NCBI RefSeq assembly: GCF_034427435.1
Contig: NZ_JAXQNP010000003.1
Span: 744,001-808,000, forward strand
DNA length: 64,000 nt
Source of the DNA: Nitrospirillum sp034427435
Lineage (GTDB): Bacteria; Pseudomonadota; Alphaproteobacteria; Azospirillales; Azospirillaceae
Direction of reading: 5' to 3'
The position numbers and the translations under genes were made by a program. Positions 42,404 through 51,274 of the stretch are shown piece by piece; the stretch's first letter is position 1, and every line of letters begins with the position of its first letter. The notes beneath the pieces are model-generated. The model was not told the origin of the DNA. It saw only the letters and a program-made list of their open reading frames with translations, and searched no databases.

Positions 42404-44674
42404 CTAATGACCTGCCCCAAGGGCGCCTGGCGCCAGGACGGACCCGGCATGGGCGGCCAGCGCGTCCGCCAGCGCCGCGACCACACCGGGCCAGTCACCC
42501 GGCCGGGCCTGGCGGAACAGGGTGGCGGTGGGATACCAGGGGCTGTCTGTACGCGCGGTCAGCCACCGCCATTCCGCCCCGGTATCCAGCATCAGCCACA
42601 GGGGGCGCCCCAGGCCCCCGGCCAGGTGGGCGACGGCCGTGTCCATGCTGATGACGATGTCCACCTGGGCCAGGACGGCGGCGGTGTCGGCGAAGCTGCG
42701 CAGGCCATCGGCCATGTCCAGGAAGTCAGCCCGGGTCGCCAGGGGCAGGTCCACCGTCTCCAGGTCCCGGCGCCCATCGTCCGTCTGCACCGAAACCCAG
42801 CCCACCCGGCCGGCCAGGCGCGGATCGGTCAGCAGCGGCAGCAGGGGGGCCAGGCGCGGCGACCGGTGACGGTGATAGGGAAACAGCGTCGATCCCGCCC
42901 AACTGAGCGCCACACGCACCGGCGGCAGGGTATCCAACACGCCCTGCCAGCGGGCCACGGCGTCGGGCGGCGGCGTCAGGTAAGGGACGGTGTGCCCAGC
43001 CCAGCCCAGCTCCGTCGCCGCCAAGGACAAAAGGGCCACGCAATCCGCCTGCATCCAGCGGCAGCCTGGCCGGGGCGGCGGTAGGGGCCGGCCCAACGGG
43101 CCCACCTCCTCCACCAGGTTGGACGCGGTGATGAGGTCCAGCAGCGTGTCCATGCCACGGAACACCACGCGCATGCCCGCCGCCCGCAGAAGCGGGGCAT
43201 AGCGGATGAAGTGCAGCACGTCGCCATGCCCCCGGGTGGCGGTGATGACCAGATGGGCGTTCGGCGTGACCGCGCCATCCCACTCCGGCAGGTCGGGCAG
43301 CGCGGGCCCCAGGCCGGGCATGTGGCGCCGCCAGGCGAAATGGGGGGCGCCGCCCGCGATGTCCCCTTGCTGCAACAGGGACATGCCCAGCCCCTGGTGC
43401 AGGACGGCGATGTTGGCGTCCCGCGTGGGCGGATGCCGCTCCAGGGCGGCGCGGAAGTCAGCCGCCGCCGCCACGGGGTCGCCTTGCCGCAAGGCGATGA
43501 AGCCGCGGTTGGCATGCGCTTCGGCGGAGCCGGGGTCCAGGTCCAGGGCGGTGGCGACATGGGCCGCCGCCTCATCGATGCGGTTGGCGTCGATGAAGGC
43601 GGCGGCGGCGGTCACCCGCAGATCGGCCCGCTCCGGCGCCGCCGTCACCGCGCGCAGAATGGGCTCGATCGCCGCGTCGGCGTCGTGGGCCGCCAGCAGG
43701 GTGATCGCCAGGTCGCGCCAGGCGTCGATGCCGGGCGCCGACGCAGCCCGCTCACGGGCCACCGCCACGGCGTCGCGGGCCAAGCCGCAGGCGCACAGCG
43801 CCCGGGCCAGGTTGCCCTGGACACGGGGACGCTCCACCCCCGGGGCCGTGCCTTGGTCCTGTTCCCGGTCCAGATGCTCCAGCGCCAACCGATAGGCGGC
43901 CGCGGCGGCGAAGCTGTCCCCCTGGGCGAAGCGGATGTCGCCCAGGTGCGCCAGCAGGCTGGCACGGGCCCCGATCACCACCAGGGCGTTGTTCACCACC
44001 TCGGCCGCGTCGGCCAGCCGGCCCAGATGATACAGGGCGGTGGCGTGGTTGGCGTGGTGGGCCGCGACCTGCGGCGCATGGCGCACCGCCGCCGCGAAAT
44101 GGCCGATGGCCGCCTCATCCCGGGTTTGCAGGGCCAACACGCCCAGCATGTTCCAGGCGTCGGCATAACTGTCGTCCTCGGCCAGCGCCTCCCGGCACAG
44201 GCGTTCCGCCCCACCCAGGTCATCCGCGCGCAGTCGCTGCCGCGCCAGAGCCAGCAGGGCCGCGGCGTCACCCTTCGGCGGCGGTGCCGGCAGCGCCTTG
44301 GCGGCGACGGCCAGGCGCGCCCGTATCTCCTCGGCCCACGCGGCATCCGGCGGCGCCAGGGTGAGGGCGCGCCGCCAGCAGGCCGCCGCCTCCTCCAGGC
44401 GCTGCAGGTCGGCCAGGACCAGGCCCAGGCTGGCATGCAGGTCCGCCATGGTATCGAAACGTGTCAGGGCTTGGCGGATGTGGGTCTCCGCCTCTTTCAG
44501 GCGGCCGGTCTGCGCCAGGACCATGCCCAGAAGGTGCGCGGCATCGCCCCGGCCCGGGTCCCGCGCCAGCACCTGGCGGAAGACCGCCTCGGCGGCGTCA
44601 TGCCGCCCCGCCTGGTGCAGGCCCACGGCATAGCGCACCAGATCGTCGGCGGGCAGCAGGTCGGTCATCGGCAT
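42404..44674 (-). CDS. TPR protein with C-terminal GT9-like glycosyltransferase domain
   Basis: ATG 44674 has AAGGA just upstream (ATG 44668 is also possible); 756 residues. Residues 10-420 are TPR repeats such as LHQAGRHDAAEAVFRQVLAR, LHASLGLVLADLQRLEEAAA and AHANRGFIALRQGDPVAAAA. From about 450 to 750 is a heptosyltransferase-like domain: HLVITATRGHGDVLHFIRYA, VRVALSWAGSTLFPYHRHR, VDIVISMDTAVAHLAGGLGR, PLWLMLDTGAEWRWL and SPWYPTATLFRQARPGDW. Such fusions are widespread in Rhodospirillales and often lie near flagellar or surface-glycan genes; the acceptor is unknown. Confidence 0.83.
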   Translation of the reverse strand: MPMTDLLPADDLVRYAVGLHQAGRHDAAEAVFRQVLARDPGRGDAAHLLGMVLAQTGRLKEAETHIRQALTRFDTMADLHASLGLVLADLQRLEEAAACWRRALTLAPPDAAWAEEIRARLAVAAKALPAPPPKGDAAALLALARQRLRADDLGGAERLCREALAEDDSYADAWNMLGVLALQTRDEAAIGHFAAAVRHAPQVAAHHANHATALYHLGRLADAAEVVNNALVVIGARASLLAHLGDIRFAQGDSFAAAAAYRLALEHLDREQDQGTAPGVERPRVQGNLARALCACGLARDAVAVARERAASAPGIDAWRDLAITLLAAHDADAAIEPILRAVTAAPERADLRVTAAAAFIDANRIDEAAAHVATALDLDPGSAEAHANRGFIALRQGDPVAAAADFRAALERHPPTRDANIAVLHQGLGMSLLQQGDIAGGAPHFAWRRHMPGLGPALPDLPEWDGAVTPNAHLVITATRGHGDVLHFIRYAPLLRAAGMRVVFRGMDTLLDLITASNLVEEVGPLGRPLPPPRPGCRWMQADCVALLSLAATELGWAGHTVPYLTPPPDAVARWQGVLDTLPPVRVALSWAGSTLFPYHRHRSPRLAPLLPLLTDPRLAGRVGWVSVQTDDGRRDLETVDLPLATRADFLDMADGLRSFADTAAVLAQVDIVISMDTAVAHLAGGLGRPLWLMLDTGAEWRWLTARTDSPWYPTATLFRQARPGDWPGVVAALADALAAHAGSVLAPGALGAGH

Positions 44675-44857
44675 CGCTTCCTTGAAGGCATGTACGTCTT
44701 GCACGGGCTTGGTGCCGCGAGTGGGCGCCGACCATTATGCGTTTGGACGCCTGATCCGGCCAAAGGGCGTTTTGCAACCGCCCGCGCCTGCCCTTATCTT
44801 CCCGCTATCCGGCATAGGTGACGAGGGTCGCCGTCCGGACCCAACAGGAGGAAGGCC

Positions 44858-45199
44858 ATGTCTCATTCCCGCGCTCCGTCCCTCATCCGGAAGGCCACCG
44901 ACACCCCGGCCGCCCCCCAGACGGCGGCCACCGTCGCGGTCGCCTTGGCCGGCGCCCTGGCGCTGGCGTCCTTCGCGGCCCCCGCCCATGCCGCCGACAG
45001 CACCGAGAAGTGCTACGGCGTTTCCAAGGCGGGTCAGAACAGCTGCGCCAACGCCGCCGGCACCCATTCCTGCGCCGGGCAGTCGACCAAGAACTATGAC
45101 GGCCAGGATTGGAAGGCCGTGAAGGCCGGCACCTGCGCCAGCATGGGCGGCAAGACGGAACCGTTCAACGGCACCGGAACACCCAAGGACGGCAAGTAA
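44858..45199 (+). CDS. DUF2282 (BufA1-like) secreted Cys protein
   Basis: ATG 44858 has AGGAGG seven bases upstream. A signal peptide of about 46 residues (ATVAVALAGALALASFAAPA, HA-A) precedes a short mature domain with Cys52, 63, 72 and 93: EKCYGVSKAGQNSCANAAG, HSCAGQSTKNYDGQDWKAVK and GTCASMGG. This four-Cys pattern is that of DUF2282, the precursor family of copper-binding bufferins (BufA1), normally processed by BufB (DUF692) and BufC (DUF2063). Neither partner lies next to it here, so modification may not occur or may depend on distant genes. Confidence 0.8.
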   Translation: MSHSRAPSLIRKATDTPAAPQTAATVAVALAGALALASFAAPAHAADSTEKCYGVSKAGQNSCANAAGTHSCAGQSTKNYDGQDWKAVKAGTCASMGGKTEPFNGTGTPKDGK

Positions 45200-45275
45200 C
45201 GAGAACGGCAAGTAAGACGTCGGGCGAACGGCAGGGCTACCCGATGGGCAGCCCTGCCGCCGCCCTTGTTGGGGC

Positions 45276-46679
45276 ATGATCCGCCCATCTTTTCCCCCGC
45301 GTTGGATGGGCGTACCCATGGCATTGGCAGCATATCGACGGACCCGGCGCTTGTGGTTTTCCCGCGAGGGCTGGCAGCGGCGCCTGGTGTTCTGGGGCGG
45401 CGGTGTGCTGGTGGGCCTGGCGGCGGTGGTGTTCGCCGCCTTGGCGGACAAGGCGCAGGAGCTGTTCGGCGCCGCCAGCGCCGGGCGCCCGTGGCTGCCC
45501 CTGCTGCTGACACCAGCGGGCTTGGCGCTGTCGGCCTGGCTGACGCGAAGCTATTTCCCCAACGCCGGCGGCAGCGGCATTCCCCAGGCCATCGCCGCGC
45601 GTGAACTGCGCGACCAGCGGGAACGGACGGCTCTGGTGTCCATCCGCCTGGCGGTGGGCAAGATCGTGCTGACCCTGGTAGGGCTGGCGGTCGGCGCCTC
45701 CATCGGGCGCGAGGGGCCGACGGTGCAGGTGGGCGCCTCGCTCATGCACCGGGTGGGCGCCACCTTCGGCGGACGCTTCCCCGGGCTGCTGTTGGCCGGT
45801 GGCGCCGCCGGCGTGGCCGCCGCCTTCAACACGCCCCTGGCCGGCATCGTCTTCGCCATCGAGGAGATGGGGCGCGGCTTCGACATGCGCACGGGCGCCC
45901 TGGTGCTGGCCGCCGTGACCGTGGCCGGCGCCGCCCCCCTGGCCATCCAGGGCGATTATCTCTACTTCGGCCAAAGCACGGTCCACATGGCCACCTGGCA
46001 GGACTGGGTCCTGGTGCCGTTGTGCGGGGTGGTGGGCGGCCTGGCCGGCGGCGCCTTCAGCCGCGTGGTGGTGCGCATGGCCAAGGGGATCGGCCACTGG
46101 CCCGGCCAGGCCGGCCGCGCCGGGCGCTGGATCAAGGCCCACCCCGTCCCCTTCGCCGCGCTGTGCGGCCTGGTCCTGGCCCTGCTGGGCCTGGCCACCG
46201 GCGGCGACACCTATGGCACCGGCTACGCCCAGGCCAAGGCCCTGCTGGAGGCGGCATCCCATCCAGAGGCCGCCGCCGCCGTTTCCCCCGTCTTCGGGCC
46301 GGCCAAGTGGCTGGCCACCGCCCTGTCGTCCGTCAGCGGCATCCCAGGCGGCATCTTCTCCCCCTCGCTGGCCGTGGGGGCGGGGTTGGGCGCGGAACTG
46401 GGGCACCTGCTGCCCGGCGCCAATGCCGAAATCGCGGTGCTGGTGGGCATGGTCGCCTATTTCGCCGGGGTGGTGCAGGCGCCCATCACCGCCTTCGTCA
46501 TCGTGCTGGAGATGACCGGCAACCACGCCATGGCGGTGCCCATCATGGCCGGCAGCCTGATCGGCTGCGGCGCCGCCCGCATGATGGGGGCGGAAGCGGT
46601 GTACCATGCCCTGTCCCACGGTTTCCTGGACCGGGCGCACAAGGCCATCGCGGCGCGCGGCCCCTCCGCCGCCCGCTGA
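45276..46679 (+). CDS. ClC-family chloride channel/transporter
   Basis: The 467-residue membrane protein has the ClC anion pathway motifs GSGIPQ (99-104), GREGPTVQ with gating Glu146 (144-151) and GGIFSPSLAVGAGLG near residue 365. The gating Glu is typical of the family; whether it works as channel or Cl-/H+ exchanger is not settled by these motifs. About ten to twelve membrane segments are predicted, and no C-terminal CBS domains are present. A strong hairpin terminator follows at 46701-46739. Confidence 0.93.
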   Translation: MIRPSFPPRWMGVPMALAAYRRTRRLWFSREGWQRRLVFWGGGVLVGLAAVVFAALADKAQELFGAASAGRPWLPLLLTPAGLALSAWLTRSYFPNAGGSGIPQAIAARELRDQRERTALVSIRLAVGKIVLTLVGLAVGASIGREGPTVQVGASLMHRVGATFGGRFPGLLLAGGAAGVAAAFNTPLAGIVFAIEEMGRGFDMRTGALVLAAVTVAGAAPLAIQGDYLYFGQSTVHMATWQDWVLVPLCGVVGGLAGGAFSRVVVRMAKGIGHWPGQAGRAGRWIKAHPVPFAALCGLVLALLGLATGGDTYGTGYAQAKALLEAASHPEAAAAVSPVFGPAKWLATALSSVSGIPGGIFSPSLAVGAGLGAELGHLLPGANAEIAVLVGMVAYFAGVVQAPITAFVIVLEMTGNHAMAVPIMAGSLIGCGAARMMGAEAVYHALSHGFLDRAHKAIAARGPSAAR

Positions 46680-46700
46680 GTTTTCCGATATCGTCGCCCG

Positions 46701-46739
46701 CACCATGTCCGCTCATGCGGACATGGTGTAACTTATTTT
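46701..46739 (+). terminator. Intrinsic terminator after clc gene
   Basis: Perfect 12-bp arms CACCATGTCCGC and GCGGACATGGTG around loop TCAT, followed by TAACTTATTTTT. Placed 22 bp after the ClC stop. Confidence 0.75.
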
Positions 46740-46765
46740 TGACATCACCCGATGTCTGGTATATT
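46739..46765 (+). promoter_or_regulatory. Promoter with overlapping palindrome for membrane/XRE pair
   Basis: TTGACA (46739-46744) and TATATT (46760-46765) are 15 bp apart, somewhat short. GACATC-ACCC-GATGTC (46741-46756) is a perfect 6-bp inverted repeat that covers the -35 element and spacer, a likely repressor site for the XRE protein at 47216. Confidence 0.6.
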
Positions 46766-46808
46766 TAACATCATGTCCGCTATTCCTGACCCAGAGTGGA
46801 GAAGCCGC

Positions 46809-47210
46809 ATGACGTTCCGGGAGAAAAGCGCGTTGGCCACGGCCCTTACGCTGTCGCTGGTTTACGGATTGTATGCCTGGCGGGCCTGGGGTGCCGGCCT
46901 CACCCGGGCGGAGGCGATTCCGGGCATGGTAGGCGTGGTCCTGGCGCAGGCCATCGTCGTGGTCGTGGCCCACATCGCGCTGGCCATCCACCGCCGGCCC
47001 GAACGACCGGATGAACGGGACCAGGCCGCCGCCCTCCATGGTCTACGCAATGCCTATTACGTCTTGCTGACGGGGGCCGTCGGCGTGCTGTGGCTGTCGC
47101 TGTGCGACACGCCCGGCCTGACCGTGGCCCATGCCATGCTGGCCTCGGTCGTGCTGGCGGAAATCGTGCGCCATGCCTCGCAAGTTCTGTTCTATCGGTG
47201 GGGATATTGA
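46809..47210 (+). CDS. Four-helix membrane protein, second pair
   Basis: ATG 46809 (MTFREKSALATA) is chosen because GGAGAAG lies six bases upstream and the promoter at 46739-46765 would leave no leader for earlier ATGs. The 133-residue product has helices TALTLSLVYGLYAWRAWG, MVGVVLAQAIVVVVAHIALA, YYVLLTGAVGVLWLSL and AHAMLASVVLAEIVRHAS, with a RPERPDERD loop. Analogous in layout to the 40971-41393 protein, though sequence similarity is weak. Function unknown. Confidence 0.7.
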   Translation: MTFREKSALATALTLSLVYGLYAWRAWGAGLTRAEAIPGMVGVVLAQAIVVVVAHIALAIHRRPERPDERDQAAALHGLRNAYYVLLTGAVGVLWLSLCDTPGLTVAHAMLASVVLAEIVRHASQVLFYRWGY

Positions 47211-47215
47211 CCCCA

Positions 47216-47440
47216 ATGGGCCAGACCCCCATCCGCAACACCATCCGCACCCTACGCTTTCAAAACGGCGAGATGACGCAGCAGGCCCTGGCCGACCGCG
47301 TCGGCCTGACCCGCCAGACCATCATCGCCATTGAACAGGGCCGCTACTCCCCCTCGCTGGAGGCCGCCTTCCGCATCGCCTCCGTTTTCGGTGTGCCGCT
47401 AGAAGTGGTGTTCCAATACGATGGCCATAAGGATTGCTGA
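47216..47440 (+). CDS. Small XRE-family regulator, second pair
   Basis: ATG 47216, six bases after the membrane-protein stop; 74 residues. The helix-turn-helix reads TIRTLRFQNGEMTQQALADR, VGLTRQTIIAIEQGRYSPSL and EAAFRIASVFGVPLEVVFQY, close to the 41427-41627 protein (RQT..A-E-GRY-PSL..AF-I...FG-P-E--F). It probably represses the pair through the palindrome at 46741-46756. Confidence 0.87.
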   Translation: MGQTPIRNTIRTLRFQNGEMTQQALADRVGLTRQTIIAIEQGRYSPSLEAAFRIASVFGVPLEVVFQYDGHKDC

Positions 47441-47532
47441 AGGTCAGGTGCTGACCAACGGCCTATACCGGGTTCGAAAATCCTGATCGTATATTGCATA
47501 CGATAAAAATCCCGGCTGGAGCCCTTCACGCC

Positions 47533-48636
47533 ATGATCCGATCTCTCGTCCGCGCCGTCCGCATGCGCCTTTTACTGGGCGCCGCCCTGCTGGCCAGCAC
47601 CACCGCCCTCGCCGCCGGGCCGGTGAAGCCGGTCACCCAAGAGGGTGACGTGACGGTGAGGGATTTCACGTTCAGGACCGGGGAGACCCTGCCGGAGGTG
47701 CGGCTGCACTACACGACGCTGGGCACGCCGCACCGCGACGCCAAGGGCCGTGTCGACAACGCCATCCTGATCATGCACGGCACGGGGGGAACCGGCGCCC
47801 AGTTCCTGCGGCCGCAGTTCAGCGACGTGCTGTTCCAGCCCGGTGGGGTGCTGGACCCGGCACGCTATTACATCATCCTGCCCGACGATGTGGGCCACGG
47901 TCAGTCCAGCAAGCCCAGCGACGGCCCGCATGCCCATTTTCCCCAGTACGATTACGACGACATGGTGGCGCTGGAGCATCAACTGGTGACCAAGCTGGGC
48001 GTGGACCATCTGCGCCTGGTCATGGGCACCTCCATGGGCTGCATGCACGCCTTCGTCTGGGGTGAGACCTACCCCGACGCCATGGACGCGCTGATGCCCC
48101 TGGCCTGCCTGCCGCAGACCATCGCGGGCCGCAACCGCCTGTGGCGCCAGATGGCCATCGCCGCCATCAAGGCCGACCCGGCCTGGCAGGGGGGCGAGTA
48201 CAAGACCCAGCCGCAGCAGGGTCTGCGCACCGCCGCCAGCCTGCTGGTCATCGCCGGCAGCGCGCCCATCCAGATGCAGAAGGCCTATCCCACGCGGGAC
48301 GCGGCCGACCAGGCGGTGGAAACCCTGACCCACGCCCAGATGGACCACATCGACGCCAACGACCTGATTTACCAGCTGGACGCCTCACGTACCTATGATC
48401 CCTCACCCAAGCTGGAAACCATCAAGGCGCCGGTGCTGTGGATCAACTCCGGCGACGATTTCATCAATCCGCCGGAACTGGGCATCGCCGAGCAGCTGGT
48501 GAAGCGCATCCCCCACGGGCAGTTCATCCTGATCCCGGCCAGCGATCAGACCCACGGCCACGGCAGCCATACCTGGGCGGTGCTGTGGCAGGACAAGCTG
48601 GCCGATCTGCTGGCCCGGACGGCGGCCAAGGGCTGA
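47533..48636 (+). CDS. Secreted alpha/beta hydrolase, homoserine acetyltransferase-like
   Basis: ATG 47533 gives 367 residues with a signal peptide (RLLLGAALLASTTALAAGPV). The core is MetX-like: EVRLHYTTLGTPHRDAKGRV, ILIMHGTGGTGAQFL, YIILPDDVGHGQSSKPSDGP, the nucleophile elbow LVMGTSMGCMHAFVWGETYP, an Asp in INSGDDFINPPELG, and a His in QTHGHGSHTWA. Export and divergence from cytosolic MetX argue against a methionine role; an esterase or acyltransferase acting in the periplasm is more likely. Confidence 0.8.
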   Translation: MIRSLVRAVRMRLLLGAALLASTTALAAGPVKPVTQEGDVTVRDFTFRTGETLPEVRLHYTTLGTPHRDAKGRVDNAILIMHGTGGTGAQFLRPQFSDVLFQPGGVLDPARYYIILPDDVGHGQSSKPSDGPHAHFPQYDYDDMVALEHQLVTKLGVDHLRLVMGTSMGCMHAFVWGETYPDAMDALMPLACLPQTIAGRNRLWRQMAIAAIKADPAWQGGEYKTQPQQGLRTAASLLVIAGSAPIQMQKAYPTRDAADQAVETLTHAQMDHIDANDLIYQLDASRTYDPSPKLETIKAPVLWINSGDDFINPPELGIAEQLVKRIPHGQFILIPASDQTHGHGSHTWAVLWQDKLADLLARTAAKG

Positions 48637-48802
48637 GAACCCCAGGGCGTCAGTCGCCACAAGAGTAACAGGGCGCATTATTTCCCAAATAAAGTGCCCA
48701 CACTCTTTAGTATAGCTTTGCGCCACATCAATCACAGACGGATAAAATAAAGGACAAAGGCCGCAAAACGCCGCCACCGCCAAGACTTGGCAGGAAGACG
48801 AC

Positions 48803-51262
48803 ATGCGCGACAACGGCCCCGTCACCCAGCAGGAAGTGCCCATCACCGATGGGGACATGTTGGTTTCCAGAACCGATGACAAAGGCCGGATCACCTTTGT
48901 CAATCAAACCTTTGTCGCCACCAGCGGGTTCAGCGAAGCGGAACTGCTGGGCGCGCCCCATAACCTGGTCCGGCATCCCGACATGCCCCAGGCCGCCTTC
49001 GCCGACCTGTGGGCCACGGTGCGGGCGGGCCAGCCTTGGGAAGGAGTGGTGAAAAACCGCGCCAAGTCGGGCGACCATTACTGGGTGCGAGCCAACGTCA
49101 CCCCGGTGCAGGAGGACGGCCGCGTCACCGGCTATGTTTCCATCCGCACCAAACCCAGCCGGGCCGATGTGGCGGCGGCGGAGCGGCTATACGCCAGGCT
49201 GCGGCGGAGCGGACACGGCCTCCGGCTGGTGGGGGGCCAGGTCCTGCGCAGGGGGACCCTGCATGCGGCCCTGCGTTGGCTGGGTACGCTGGACGCCCGC
49301 CTGGCGGGCCTGGCCTTGATGCCCATCGCCGGACTGGGGGCCGTCGCGGCCGGGGCGCCGGTCGCGGCGGCGACGGCCTTTGCGGTGCCGGGCGCGCTGG
49401 TGCAGGCGGGGCTGCTGGCACGGCGCATCCGCGGCATCCTGCGGCAACAGCGCCAGGATATCGACGCCCTGATCCAGGGCGATCACCTGCACCTTATCGA
49501 CCTGCCGGTCCTGCGGGACTTCCAGCCCGCCGCCGCCCGGCTGCGCGCCTTGCGCGCCATCCTGGCCTATCAGGCGCGCGAGCGCGCGGAATTGGAAACC
49601 CGGAGCCGGGAGGCCAGCCGCCGCGCCCTGCTGGAAACCTGCCAGCTGATCGAAAGCGACCTGGAGGCCACCTGGCGCGACATCAACCGAACCTCGGCGG
49701 AGGTCGAGTCCGCCGTGACCGGGCTGCTGGGCAACATCCAGGAGGTGCGCCAGGACACCGTGATGGTGGCCGCCGCCGCCGCGCAGGCCAGCGGCACCGC
49801 CACCACCGTGGCCGCGGCGGCGGAGCAGCAAGGGGCGGCCGGAACGGAGATCGCCAGCCAGGCGGCCCGCTCCAGCGACATCGCCCGCCGCGCGGTCGAG
49901 GATGCCCGCAACGCCGCCCGCGCCCTGCAGCGCATGGAAACCGCGACGGCGGAGGTGGGCCAGGTGTTGGCCCTGATTCATGACATCGCCAGCCAAACCA
50001 ACCTTCTGGCGCTGAACGCCACCATAGAGGCGGCGCGCGCGGGCGAAGCCGGCCGGGGCTTCGCCATCGTGGCGGGGGAGGTGAAGACCCTGTCGGCCCA
50101 AACCGCCCGGGCGACGGACCAGATCGCCCGGCAGGTGGCCGATATCAGCGGCGCCGTGGACGGCAGCGTCCAGGCGCTGGATGCCGTCATCCGCACGATC
50201 GAGCGGATCGACCAGGCGGCCACGGCGACGGCGGCGGCGGTGGAGGAACAAGCCGCCGCGAATGCCGAGATCGGGCGCGGGGCCGCGCAATCGGCCGATG
50301 TCGCCAACCAGGTCTCGGGCAGCGTCGATCATATCCGGGGGCAGGCTGAAACCGTTTGCCTGGCCGCCGGCACGGTCAGCCGCCAGGTCGCCGCCACCAA
50401 CCAGGCGGTCGGCGAGATGAAGACGCGCCTGTTGATGGTGCTGCGCCAATCGATGGCGGGGGACAGGCGGGAATTCGACCGCATCCCCTGCGATCTGCCA
50501 GCAGCCCTTACCCTGGAGGGCCGGCGCCTGACCGTCCGGATCACGGATCTGTCCCTGGGCGGGGCGGTGGCCCTGCCGGACGGGCGGGAGCCGGACGGGA
50601 CAGAAATGGCCACGGTATCCGACAGGGCGACCGTGACCCTCCATCTGGACGGCGTCGGCGACCTGGCTTGCGACCTGGCCGGCCGCAGCCCCGCCGGCCT
50701 GCATGTGCGCTTCCTCGATCTGGACGGCGCGACCCGGGAGCGGCTGGCGGCGGTATACCACACCCTGATCGCGGCCGATGAAACGCTGATCACCGCCGCG
50801 CAGGGGGTCGCCGCCGGCATGGCCCGGGCCTTGGCCGAGGCACTGCGCGACGGGCGCATCAGCCAGGGCGCGTTGTTCGACCAGGGTTTGGAGCCCATTC
50901 CAGGCACGGTGCCGGAGCAGTTTACCGCCCCCTATACCGCGTTGGCGGACGCGGTGTTCCCGCCCTTGCAGGACCCGGTGCTGGACCTGGACCGGCGGAT
51001 CGTCTTCTGTGTGGCGACGGCGGCCAACGGCTACGTGCCCACCCACAACACCGGCCAAGGAGCCCAAGACGGGGCCCGGGGCCGCCGCCGCTACATGGAC
51101 CGTACGGCGCTGGCGGCGGCGCGCAACAACCGCCCTTTCCTGATCCAGGCCTATCACCGCGACGAGGGGGATGGCCGCACCCGGCGCATGAAGGAAATCG
51201 ACTGCCCCATCGTGGTGAACCACCGCCTTTGGGGAAACGTGCGCCTTGGCTTCGAGTTCTAG
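48803..51262 (+). CDS. Aer-like chemoreceptor with PilZ and C-terminal sensor-like domain
   Basis: The 819-residue protein has a PAS domain (15-125: ITFVNQTFVATSGFSEAELL, GDHYWVRANVTPVQEDGRV), a membrane hairpin (LAGLALMPIAGLGAVAAG, VAAATAFAVPGALVQAGL), and a methyl-accepting signalling domain with the tip HDIASQTNLLALNATIEAAR and AGEAGRGFAIVAGEVKTLS. Then comes a PilZ-type segment (RREFDRIPCDLPAAL, RITDLSLGGAVALP). The last 180 residues (IVFCVATAANGYVPTHNT, RRRYMDRTALAAARNNRPFL) look like a further sensor found in Magnetospirillum-type receptors. It probably links redox state and c-di-GMP to taxis. Confidence 0.88.
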   Translation: MRDNGPVTQQEVPITDGDMLVSRTDDKGRITFVNQTFVATSGFSEAELLGAPHNLVRHPDMPQAAFADLWATVRAGQPWEGVVKNRAKSGDHYWVRANVTPVQEDGRVTGYVSIRTKPSRADVAAAERLYARLRRSGHGLRLVGGQVLRRGTLHAALRWLGTLDARLAGLALMPIAGLGAVAAGAPVAAATAFAVPGALVQAGLLARRIRGILRQQRQDIDALIQGDHLHLIDLPVLRDFQPAAARLRALRAILAYQARERAELETRSREASRRALLETCQLIESDLEATWRDINRTSAEVESAVTGLLGNIQEVRQDTVMVAAAAAQASGTATTVAAAAEQQGAAGTEIASQAARSSDIARRAVEDARNAARALQRMETATAEVGQVLALIHDIASQTNLLALNATIEAARAGEAGRGFAIVAGEVKTLSAQTARATDQIARQVADISGAVDGSVQALDAVIRTIERIDQAATATAAAVEEQAAANAEIGRGAAQSADVANQVSGSVDHIRGQAETVCLAAGTVSRQVAATNQAVGEMKTRLLMVLRQSMAGDRREFDRIPCDLPAALTLEGRRLTVRITDLSLGGAVALPDGREPDGTEMATVSDRATVTLHLDGVGDLACDLAGRSPAGLHVRFLDLDGATRERLAAVYHTLIAADETLITAAQGVAAGMARALAEALRDGRISQGALFDQGLEPIPGTVPEQFTAPYTALADAVFPPLQDPVLDLDRRIVFCVATAANGYVPTHNTGQGAQDGARGRRRYMDRTALAAARNNRPFLIQAYHRDEGDGRTRRMKEIDCPIVVNHRLWGNVRLGFEF

Positions 51263-51274
51263 GTTGGACAGGGG

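Noticed and set aside
47533..48636. Methionine biosynthesis enzyme MetX
   Set aside because: The fold matches, but the product has a signal peptide and lies outside any methionine gene context, so a secreted relative is more likely.
49187..51223. Long minus-strand frame opposite the chemoreceptor
   Set aside because: Antisense shadow of the receptor; no recognisable protein features.
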